In this document: positions 41,350 to 48,442 of the stretch, one piece after another
Position numbering within the stretch: position 1 is the stretch's first letter
Layout: each line of letters starts with the position of its first letter
NCBI RefSeq assembly: GCF_000473045.1
Contig: NZ_AXAY01000016.1
Span: forward strand, 62,180-126,179
Direction: 5' to 3'
Length of the DNA: 64,000 nt
Origin: Bradyrhizobium sp. WSM3983
GTDB lineage: Bacteria > Pseudomonadota > Alphaproteobacteria > Rhizobiales > Xanthobacteraceae
Notes under the pieces: generated by a model
Told to the model about the DNA's origin: nothing
The model's database searches: none
Seen by the model: only the letters and a program-made list of their open reading frames with translations
Position numbers and translations under genes: made by a program

Positions 41350-41425
41350 TGGTGGGCCCGGCAGGACTCGAACCTGCAACCAGACCGTTATGAGCGGCCG
41401 GCTCTAACCATTGAGCTACAGGCCC
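41350..41425 (-). tRNA. tRNA with CAU anticodon, probably tRNA-Ile2 (k2C-modified)
   Basis: 76 nt. The acceptor arm is GGGCCTG / CGGGCCC with an encoded CCA. The D-arm is GCTC-AATGGTTA-GAGC, the anticodon arm GGCCG-CTCATAA-CGGTC, and the T-arm GCAGG-TTCGAGT-CCTGC. The anticodon is CAT. Overall sequence resembles the alphaproteobacterial tRNA-Ile(CAU) that TilS converts with lysidine; elongator tRNA-Met is the alternative. Its 3' half is the attachment site for the islet at lower coordinates. Confidence 0.9.
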
Positions 41426-41733
41426 CGCCGCGAGACGGCCGCGGGAAGCTGCGGCCGGCAACGGTGCGCGGTTCGTTTACAGGGCCGGGGGCGGAGGTGC
41501 AATGCCGGGTCTGGCGAACCGAAGACGTCGGCGCTGCCATCGAAGTATTCCGAATTACCGAATTTTGCGATGATGCCGTTATGCTCCTGTTTTGCCCGAC
41601 GTGTCAACCGTTATCCGCGACGCGCTGATTTTCGTTTCCGTAACCCGCGGGAATCGCAGACTTTTCTACCGTGCATGGGGTTGTTTTCGAGTTTTGACCG
41701 GAGGGGACCCGGAGGTCCCCCTCCGTCGCCCAC
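41426..41733. other. Intergenic stretch upstream of the tRNA
   Basis: About 308 bases between the tRNA and the Bug-type gene. It should hold the tRNA promoter (minus strand). A stretch around 41549-41610 (containing CCGAATTACCGAATTTTGCG) looks like a dispersed intergenic repeat of this genus. No gene was recognised. Confidence 0.4.
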
Positions 41734-42711
41734 TCAGTCCACCGAGACCCCGGCGAACTCCACCACCTTGCGCCACTTGTCCGTCTCGTTAGCGACGAGC
41801 TTACCGAACTCGGCTGGCGTCATCGGCTTGGGGATGCCGCCGTTCTCGGTCAGCCGCGCCGCCACCTTCGGGTCCTTCAGCGCTTCGCCGACGGCCTTGT
41901 TCAGGATCTCGACGATTTCGGGCGGCGTGCCCTTCGGCGCGGAGATGCCGTAGAAGCCGACCGATTCGAAGCCGGGCACGGTCTCGGCGATCGCCGGCAC
42001 GTCAGGCACGCTCGGCCAGCGCTGCGGTGAGGTGACGCCGATGGCGCGGACATTGCCGCCGCGCGACTGCTCGAGCGCCGAGGGCAAATTGTCGAAGATC
42101 AGCTGCACCTTGTTGGAGATGATGTCGGGGAAGGCCAAGGCCGAGCCCCGATAGGGCACGTGCTGCATGTCGCATTTGGTCATCGCCTTGAACAGCTCCG
42201 CAGACATGTGCACCGAGGTGCCGTTGCCGGACGAGGCGAACGAGATCTGGCCGGGATTGGCCTTGCAATAGTCGATGAACTCCTGAACCGTCTTCACCGG
42301 CATCGCGTTGGAGACGACCAGCATGTTGGTGAGCTGCATGATGCTGGCGACCGGGGTGGTGTCGCGCAGGAAGTCGAACGGCAGCTTCTTGTAGAGCGAG
42401 GTCGAGATCGCGTTGTTGGGCGCGACGAACAGCAGCGTGTAACCGTCGGCGGGCGCATTGATCGCGGCGGCGGCCGCGATGTTGCCGCCGGAGCCGGCGC
42501 GGTTCTCGACGATGAACTGCTGGCCGAGGCGATCCGAGAGCGCTTGCGCCATGATGCGGGCGACGATGTCGACCGGGCCGCCGGCGGCAAAGCCGATCAT
42601 CCAGTGCACGGGACGGTTGGGGTAGTCGGCGGCGGAGGCGGGAGGGGAGGCTGTGAAAAGACCGAGAAGAAAAACCAGCCCGAAAACAGTGCTACGCAAA
42701 ATTCGCAACAT
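41734..42711 (-). CDS. Tripartite tricarboxylate transporter substrate-binding protein (Bug/TctC family)
   Basis: 325 aa with a Sec signal (VFGLVFLLGLFTASPPASA). The mature start ADYPNRPVHWMIGFAAGGPVDIVARIMAQAL is the Bug hallmark, followed by QFIVENRAGSGGNIAAAAA. It would bind a small carboxylate in the periplasm. The ATG at 42711 has a good GGGAGG site; the in-frame start at 42747 is rejected. No TctA/TctB membrane genes are adjacent, as is common for the many Bug proteins of soil bacteria. Divergent from the TAXI gene. Confidence 0.88.
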   Translation of the reverse strand: MLRILRSTVFGLVFLLGLFTASPPASAADYPNRPVHWMIGFAAGGPVDIVARIMAQALSDRLGQQFIVENRAGSGGNIAAAAAINAPADGYTLLFVAPNNAISTSLYKKLPFDFLRDTTPVASIMQLTNMLVVSNAMPVKTVQEFIDYCKANPGQISFASSGNGTSVHMSAELFKAMTKCDMQHVPYRGSALAFPDIISNKVQLIFDNLPSALEQSRGGNVRAIGVTSPQRWPSVPDVPAIAETVPGFESVGFYGISAPKGTPPEIVEILNKAVGEALKDPKVAARLTENGGIPKPMTPAEFGKLVANETDKWRKVVEFAGVSVD

Positions 42712-42818
42712 GACGCCTCCCATTGTTCTATTGTCGTTGGGCCGCATGCTTTCACAAAAAACGCCCGCTGCCTACATCGCCGCAAGTCGGTGTTGACGCG
42801 GGTCCGCCGGGACCGACC

Positions 42819-43781
42819 ATGAGATTCGCGATCATCCTTCTCAGTGCGGCGCTGCTATTCAGCCCCGCCACCGCTCAAACCGGAGGCAACGCCATTTCCA
42901 CCACGACGCTCAGCCTCGGGACCGCGACGCCGGGCGGCGGCTTCCCGCTCTATGGCAACGCCTTTGCGGAGGTGATGAATGCGGCGGATGCGTCGCTGAC
43001 CATCGCCCCGCGCAACACCAAGGGCAGCAACGAGAACATTCCGCTGCTGGAGAAGGGCGAGCTCGATCTCGCGCTGGTGGCGGGCGAGCCGGCCTATGAA
43101 GCTTTCGCCGGCATCGGGCGGACGAAGGTCGCGCTGAAGATCTTGACCGCGATCTATTCCAACCCCGGCATGTTCGTGGTGCGGGCGGACAGTCCCTACA
43201 AGACGATTCCTGATCTCGTCGGCCAGCCGGTCGCGTTCGGCGCCAAAGGCTCGGGCCTGCCGATCCTGGCGCGCTATGTGCTCGATGGCCTCGGCCTGAA
43301 GCAGGACGAGGATTTCAAGGCGATCTATCTCGACCGCGCTGGCGACGGCCCCGCCATGGTCGAGGATGGCCGCGTCGCAGCACTCTGGGGCGCGGGCATC
43401 GGCTGGCCCGGATTTGCGGCGGTCGCATCGAGCGCATCGGGCGCGCGCTTCATCGCTCCGAGCGCTGACGAGATCGCGCGCATCCGCGCCAAGCACGCAT
43501 TCCTGAAACCGCTGACCGTGCCGGCCGGCTCCTATCCAAAACAGTCCGAGCCGATCGCCTCGCTCGGCTCCTGGAGCTTTGTGCTGACGCGCGAGGATCT
43601 GCCCGACGATGTCGCCTATCGTCTCGCGACGACGCTGCACGGCGCCGAGGCGACATTCTGCAAGAAGCTCGCGCAGGCCTGCGAGACCACCGCGGCGAAC
43701 ACGATCGCCGCCGCGCCGAAGCCGGAACTGATTCATCCGGGCGTGATGAAGTATTTTCGCGAGATTGGCGTTGTGAAGTAG
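42819..43781 (+). CDS. TAXI family solute-binding protein
   Basis: 320 aa. Signal peptide to about residue 19 (LLSAALLFSPATAQ). TAXI hallmarks include LSLGTATPGGGFPLYGNAFAEVMN, SNENIPLLEKGELDLALV and FGAKGSGLPILARYVLDGLGL. TAXI proteins serve TRAP transporters, often for glutamate or similar acids. No TRAP membrane gene is adjacent. The ATG at 42819 matches the signal peptide; the upstream part of the frame does not. The gene ends at a long hairpin and is convergent with the next gene. Confidence 0.85.
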   Translation: MRFAIILLSAALLFSPATAQTGGNAISTTTLSLGTATPGGGFPLYGNAFAEVMNAADASLTIAPRNTKGSNENIPLLEKGELDLALVAGEPAYEAFAGIGRTKVALKILTAIYSNPGMFVVRADSPYKTIPDLVGQPVAFGAKGSGLPILARYVLDGLGLKQDEDFKAIYLDRAGDGPAMVEDGRVAALWGAGIGWPGFAAVASSASGARFIAPSADEIARIRAKHAFLKPLTVPAGSYPKQSEPIASLGSWSFVLTREDLPDDVAYRLATTLHGAEATFCKKLAQACETTAANTIAAAPKPELIHPGVMKYFREIGVVK

Positions 43782-43846
43782 CGAATGGCGAGTGGTGAAT
43801 AGCGAATGGAGCTAGTCCCATTCGCTACTCCCGATTCGCCACTCGC
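43782..43846. terminator. Bidirectional hairpin between convergent genes
   Basis: Two imperfect arms (43782-43809 and 43817-43846) with a perfect 10-bp core TAGCGAATGG (43800-43809) / CCATTCGCTA (43818-43827). Each arm itself contains two copies of a GCGAATGG/GAGTGG-type unit. It fits a bidirectional transcription barrier but lacks long T-runs. Confidence 0.55.
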
Positions 43847-43851
43847 TTATC

Positions 43852-45066
43852 TCACTTCTTCACCATCGCACACGCCGGGTCCGGCGGCCCGAACGCCTTG
43901 TCGCCGGAAATGGTGGTGAGGATCTTGTAATAGTCCCACGGGTATTTGCTCTCCTCCGGCGTCTTCACCTGCACCAGCCAGAGGTCGTGCACCATCAGAT
44001 TGTCATCGCGTAAGCGACCGTTGCGGGCGAAGAAATCCTCGACCGGCGTCTCGCGCATTTTCGTCGCGACCTTGAGCGGATCGTCGGTGCCGGCCGCCTT
44101 GATGGCGTTGAGATAGTGCATCACGCTGGAATAGACGCCGGCCTGCCACATCGACGGCATCTTGTTCATCTTGGCGAAATAGCGCTTCGACCATGCGCGC
44201 GTCTTGTCGTCCATGTCCCAGTAGAACGACGTCGTCAGCAACAGCCCTTGCGCTGCCTGCAGGCCGAGGCCGTGAATGTCGGTGATCAGCGCGAGCAGCG
44301 CGGCCATCTGCTGGCCGCCCTTGAACACGCCGAATTCAGAGCCGGTCTTGATCTCGTTCATGTTGTTGGGTGGGCCGGCCGCGATGCCGATGATCTTGGC
44401 CTTGGAGGCCTGCGCCTGCAGCACGAAGGACGAGAGGTCCGGCGTTGCCAGCGGTGGCCGTACCGAGCCCAGCACCTTGCCGCCATTGGCGGTGATGACG
44501 GTGGAGGCGTCGCGTTCCAGCGAATGGCCGAAAGCGTAGTCGTCGGTGATGAAGAACCAGCTGTCGCCGCCGCGCTTGACCACGGCATCCGCGGTGCCGA
44601 CCGCGAGCGCGCGGGTGTCGAACACCCACTGCATCGCGTAGGGCGAGCAGAACTTGCCATGGAAGTCGGCGGTGCCGGTGGAGTGGGTGATGAACAGCCG
44701 CTTCTTCTCGTTAGCGACGTTCTGCACCGCGAGGCCGACGGCCGAGACCGGCACGTCGACGATCAGATCGACCTGGTCGACGTCGTACCAGCGCCGCGCG
44801 ATCGCGCCGCCGACATCGGCCTTGAGCTGGTGGTCGCCGATCACGATGCTGATCGGCTTGCCGAGCACGGTGCCGCCGAAATCGTCGATCGCCATCTGCG
44901 CCGCCGTCACCGAGCCTTGGCCGGTCGGTGCCGAGGCCGGGCCGTTCATGTCGGTGAGCACGCCGATCTTGACGATATCGTCGGACACCTGCGCCATTGC
45001 GGTGCCCGCCAGCAGCGCCGCCGCCAAGGCGGCCGCGACCGGCAGTCCAAATCTCGCTGGATTCAC
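43852..45066 (-). CDS. ABC transporter substrate-binding protein, HAAT/LivK family
   Basis: 404 aa. Signal peptide to about residue 25 (AAALAAALLAGTAMAQ). It continues IVKIGVLTDMNGPASAPTGQGSVTAAQMAIDDFGG, the family's opening, with DSWFFITDDYAFGHSLE further on. It would bind a small amino acid, amide or carboxylate. No permease or ATPase genes are adjacent. It follows the HTH-PBP regulator gene on the same strand with a 100-base gap, but a functional link is not supported. Confidence 0.85.
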   Translation of the reverse strand: MNPARFGLPVAAALAAALLAGTAMAQVSDDIVKIGVLTDMNGPASAPTGQGSVTAAQMAIDDFGGTVLGKPISIVIGDHQLKADVGGAIARRWYDVDQVDLIVDVPVSAVGLAVQNVANEKKRLFITHSTGTADFHGKFCSPYAMQWVFDTRALAVGTADAVVKRGGDSWFFITDDYAFGHSLERDASTVITANGGKVLGSVRPPLATPDLSSFVLQAQASKAKIIGIAAGPPNNMNEIKTGSEFGVFKGGQQMAALLALITDIHGLGLQAAQGLLLTTSFYWDMDDKTRAWSKRYFAKMNKMPSMWQAGVYSSVMHYLNAIKAAGTDDPLKVATKMRETPVEDFFARNGRLRDDNLMVHDLWLVQVKTPEESKYPWDYYKILTTISGDKAFGPPDPACAMVKK

Positions 45067-45169
45067 GCTTGTCCTCCCCTGATCCGGCTCGTTGGCCGGC
45101 GTTGCTTGTCCCGGGTACGGCCCGGCTGAATTGGTTTCTTTTGCAACTATTCAGGGGTGGGCGTCAATC

Positions 45170-46063
45170 TCAGGCGGCGAAACGGATCTGCCCGGCGGGC
45201 GAGGCATCGTAGCCGGTGAGCTCCTCGGCCCGCTGGAGCAGCCGCCGTTCGCTGAGGAACCGGATCAGGGCCTGCATGGCCGGGCGGAAATAGCTGCGCT
45301 GCCGCATCGCGAGGTCAAAATTCTCCCAGACCAGCGGTACGAAATCGAGGCCCGCCGAGCGCGCCGCCGCGCGCGTCGCAACGCCGCAATCGGCTTGTCC
45401 GGCGCGGACCATTTCGGCGAAATCCGGCCCGGTGAGGGCAGGGGTCTCCACTCGGCGCAAATCGCGCGCCGAGGCCCCCGCGCGCGTCAGCAGCACGTCG
45501 AGCAGCATCTGCGCGCCCGTGCCCTGTTGCCGCATCGCCATCCGCGAGCCGAGCGCGAGCACGTCGGAGAGACCGCGCAGCCGTTTCGGATTGCCCGGGG
45601 GCAGCACGAGACCCTGCTCGCGGCGCACGAAGGCGATCAGCAGCGCGTCATGCAGGTCCGGCGCGTCCCGCAGCGCCGTCGCGCTGGCGTCGGAGGCGAG
45701 ATTGCCCTCGGCGTCGAGGCTGTGGAAGTGCACCGCGACCGCCATAACTTCATCGCGCTGCAGGCGCTCGAGCCCGCGCGCGCTGCCTTCGGTCATCGAT
45801 CCCAGGCCCGAACCGGATTCACGCAGGCTCCAGTCCAGCAGCTCGTCCTGGCTGCCGCCCACGACCGGCGGCGGCTCCGCGGTCAGCATGCCGGCCGGAC
45901 GCGCCATTCCCGACAGCACCCAGAGATCGAGCTCATGCCGCGGGAAGAGCCATTTGCCGGTCACCTTGGTACAGGGGATCGCGCCGTTGGTGACGAGTTC
46001 GTAGAGCTTGCGTTCGCCGAGACGGAGATAGTCCGCGGCTTCGCTGGTCGTCAGGAATTCCAT
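45170..46063 (-). CDS. HTH transcriptional regulator with PBP-like sensor domain (molybdenum block)
   Basis: 297 aa. The N-terminus is an excisionase-type HTH (TTSEAADYLRLGERKLYELVTNGAIPCTKVTGKWLFPRHELDLW). The rest is a PBP-like domain (PF12727 type) with MRQQGTGAQMLLDVLL. The same R-x-QG-x-G-x3-L-x-D-x-LL motif occurs in the MoeA fusion at 48443. It is divergent from a TupA-like oxyanion-binding gene. A regulator sensing molybdate, tungstate or molybdopterin status is likely by context and known family associations. The start is the ATG at 46063. Confidence 0.82.
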   Translation of the reverse strand: MEFLTTSEAADYLRLGERKLYELVTNGAIPCTKVTGKWLFPRHELDLWVLSGMARPAGMLTAEPPPVVGGSQDELLDWSLRESGSGLGSMTEGSARGLERLQRDEVMAVAVHFHSLDAEGNLASDASATALRDAPDLHDALLIAFVRREQGLVLPPGNPKRLRGLSDVLALGSRMAMRQQGTGAQMLLDVLLTRAGASARDLRRVETPALTGPDFAEMVRAGQADCGVATRAAARSAGLDFVPLVWENFDLAMRQRSYFRPAMQALIRFLSERRLLQRAEELTGYDASPAGQIRFAA

Positions 46064-46445
46064 CCTGCATTCCTATGCAAATTCTTGCTTCTTTTTGACG
46101 TTCAACGCAGGTGGAATTCTGCACTTCGATTTTTTGTCCGCGCGAACCATGCCCGATGATCTCGTTGCTTTGCAACACATCCTGACACGTGTTTTGGTTT
46201 TGGTTGACGATCTTGCGAGGCTCGAATGGCGCGGGCCTTGCGGCATGATTGCAACGTGCCGGTTGATTGATTGCCGAAATATCCCGAATAATTCGCGTCA
46301 GCGCGGTCACCGACACGTCGTGAGCTTGCCTCTCGGTAGCAGATGAAGCCGAGCTCTATCTCATGTTGCTTCCGCTCGCTCAACTCCGTCACGAGTGCGG
46401 CGCAATCGATCATCATGATCGCGTCATCTTCAATGGGAACCCGTC
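46064..46445. other. Divergent control region of the molybdenum block
   Basis: 382 bases between the HTH-PBP regulator (minus) and the TupA-like gene (plus). It holds a sigma-54-like motif (annotated separately) and several AT-rich stretches near 46080-46210. GGAATTC sequences at about 46056 and 46113 could be operator halves. No gene or riboswitch fold was recognised. Confidence 0.45.
46227..46241 (+). promoter_or_regulatory. Candidate sigma-54 promoter (-24/-12)
   Basis: TGGCGCGGGCCTTGC against the consensus TGGCACG-N4-TTGC: only one defined base differs (G for A) and the spacing is exact. It faces the TupA-like gene, about 205 bases from its ATG. In a GC-rich genome such matches arise by chance, so confidence is low. 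Confidence 0.3.
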
Positions 46446-47279
46446 ATGGCCGTTCGCCGACTGACCGTTGCATTTGCGCTTCTCTGCGGCCTCACCGGGG
46501 GCATCGCGGCCTCGTCTGCCGAGGAGCGTGCGATTGTCCTGGCCTCGACGACATTGACGCAGGATTCCGGCCTGCTCGACTATCTGCTGCCGATCTTCCG
46601 CAACAAGACCGGTGTCGAGGTGACGGTGATCGCGCGCCGCAGCAACGAGGTGCTCGACGTAGCACGACGGGGCGAGGTCGACGTCGTGTTGATGCATGCC
46701 CGGCCGCAGGAAGAGAAATTCGTCGCCGACGGTTTTGCCACGAAACGCTACGACGTCATGTACAACGACTTCGTGCTGATCGGGCCGAAGAGCGATCCTG
46801 CCGGCGTGAAGGGCAAGGACATCGCAACGGCGCTGAAGGCGATCGAGGCCAAGGGTGCACCGTTCATAACGCGTGGCGATCGATCCGGCACCCACGCAGC
46901 GGAACTTGCACTGTGGATCGTCGCCGGCATCGACATCGCCAGTACCAAGGGCGCCTGGTATCGCGAGAGCGGGCAGGGCATGACCGCCGCCCTCGACACG
47001 GCACGCACGGCGAATGCCTATGTGCTCGCGGACCGAGCCAGCTGGATCGCCTTCAGGGATCGTGGCGATCTCGACATCGTCGTCGAGGGCGACAAGCGGC
47101 TGCTCAACCAATACGGTGTGATGCTGGTGAACCCGGAGAAGCATCCGAACGTCAGGAAGGAACTGGGCCAGACCTTCATCGACTGGTTGACCTCGCCGGA
47201 GGGGCAAGCGGCGATCGCCGGCTACAAGGTCGACGGGCAACAGGTGTTCTTTCCGAATGCGGACAAGCCGGGCGGCTGA
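46446..47279 (+). CDS. TupA-like tungstate/molybdate-binding periplasmic protein
   Basis: 277 aa. Signal peptide to about residue 25 (LLCGLTGGIAASSAE). The mature part opens IVLASTTLTQDSGLLDYLLPIFRNKTGVEV, then ARRGEVDVVLMHARPQEEKFVADGFATKRYDVMYNDFVLIGPKSDPAG, which is the TupA pattern. TupA binds tungstate very tightly; some homologues bind molybdate. No TupB or TupC genes follow, so the permease must be elsewhere. It is followed by molybdenum cofactor genes and is divergent from the HTH-PBP regulator. Confidence 0.83.
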   Translation: MAVRRLTVAFALLCGLTGGIAASSAEERAIVLASTTLTQDSGLLDYLLPIFRNKTGVEVTVIARRSNEVLDVARRGEVDVVLMHARPQEEKFVADGFATKRYDVMYNDFVLIGPKSDPAGVKGKDIATALKAIEAKGAPFITRGDRSGTHAAELALWIVAGIDIASTKGAWYRESGQGMTAALDTARTANAYVLADRASWIAFRDRGDLDIVVEGDKRLLNQYGVMLVNPEKHPNVRKELGQTFIDWLTSPEGQAAIAGYKVDGQQVFFPNADKPGG

Positions 47280-47334
47280 TTGGTCGAGGCACCAGCGGTT
47301 GCCAAACCGCGCGATGCGTGATCCATCATGAGGC

Positions 47335-48441
47335 ATGACCCAGCGCCTGCCGCCCTCGCTGACGCCGCTCGAGACCGCGCTCGCCGCGCTGCTGCGCGGC
47401 GTTGATCCGGTCATGCCGATCGAATTGCCGTTGGCGGAAGCGGCCGGCTGTACCGCCGCCGGAGTGCCGTTGCTATCAGCCTATCCGCCGTGCGACATCG
47501 CCGCCGTCGATGGCTGGGCGTTGCGCGCCAACGATCTCGTCGGTGCGTCCTCCTATTCGCCGCTGCCTCTGACCGAGCCTCCCGCGTGGGTCGACGCAGG
47601 TGACGCGATGCCGGCAGGATGCGATTGCGTGCTCGATGCCGGTGCGGTCGAAGTGTCGGGCGCGCTCGCTCTGGTGCTGGCGGAGGGCCTTCCGGGACAA
47701 GGCGTCGGGCGTAGCGGTAGTGACGTGGCCGAAAGCGCGCCCGTGGCCACAGCGGGATATCCCGTTGGTGCGGCGGCCCTCTTGCTTGCGCGTGTCGCCG
47801 GTACAGAAAAGCTGAGCGTCAGGCGACCGCGGCTGCGCATCGTCAACGTGCCGGGCGCAACAACGACGATGCAGATGATCACCGACCTCGCGCGCGCGGC
47901 AGGATTGGATGTGGTCGCGCATGAAGCCAGCACACGCGATGCAGTATCGATCGCGGAGGCGCTTGATGTCTCCGCCTGCGATCTCCTGCTGACGATCGGC
48001 GGCAGCGGCGTCGGTCGCGCGGATGTCGCGGTGACTGCGCTGGCCCAGCGAGGGGCGGAGTTCGCCCATGGCCTTGCGCTCCAGCCTGGACGCACCGCAG
48101 CCGTTGGGCGGCTCGGAAAAGTTCCCGTCGCTGCCTTGCCCGGGGCGCCCGGTCCGGCGCTCGCGGTTTGGTTCGCGCTGGTGCTTCCACTCATCGATCG
48201 ATTGTCGGCGCGGCAGCCGCGCCGCACGGTGACCTTGCCACTTGCGCGCAAGATTGCTTCCAGCGTCGGCATTGCCGAGGTCGCTCTGCTGGCCGAGGAA
48301 CATAAAACGTGGATGCCGCTTGCAGTCGGTGAATGGCCGCTCCACGCCATTGCCAGAGCGGATGCATGGCTGCTCATTCCCGCCAGCCACGAGGGATTTG
48401 CGGCGAGCGAGCCGGTCGGTGCTTATTTGATGCGGGAATGA
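47335..48441 (+). CDS. MoeA-like protein, divergent
   Basis: 368 aa. MoeA-family traits are AAGCTAAGVPLLSAYPPCDIAAVDGWALRAND and DLLLTIGGSGVGRADVA, but the usual TGDEL and GLPGNPxS motifs are degraded (ALPGAPGPALAVW). It is shorter than MoeA and has probably lost molybdenum-insertase activity. It may bind molybdopterin or help the neighbouring MoeA-PBP fusion, whose ATG follows one base after its stop. It belongs to the molybdenum block. Confidence 0.78.
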   Translation: MTQRLPPSLTPLETALAALLRGVDPVMPIELPLAEAAGCTAAGVPLLSAYPPCDIAAVDGWALRANDLVGASSYSPLPLTEPPAWVDAGDAMPAGCDCVLDAGAVEVSGALALVLAEGLPGQGVGRSGSDVAESAPVATAGYPVGAAALLLARVAGTEKLSVRRPRLRIVNVPGATTTMQMITDLARAAGLDVVAHEASTRDAVSIAEALDVSACDLLLTIGGSGVGRADVAVTALAQRGAEFAHGLALQPGRTAAVGRLGKVPVAALPGAPGPALAVWFALVLPLIDRLSARQPRRTVTLPLARKIASSVGIAEVALLAEEHKTWMPLAVGEWPLHAIARADAWLLIPASHEGFAASEPVGAYLMRE

Positions 48442-48442
48442 T

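Noticed and set aside
41198..41461. N-terminal extension of the HEPN-like protein through the tRNA
   Set aside because: The peptide (PVAQWLEPAAHNGLVAGSSPAG) is simply translated tRNA sequence; the ATG at 41197 is the first plausible start.
46064..46445. Molybdenum cofactor riboswitch in the leader of the TupA-like gene
   Set aside because: No convincing multi-stem conserved structure could be recognised by eye.
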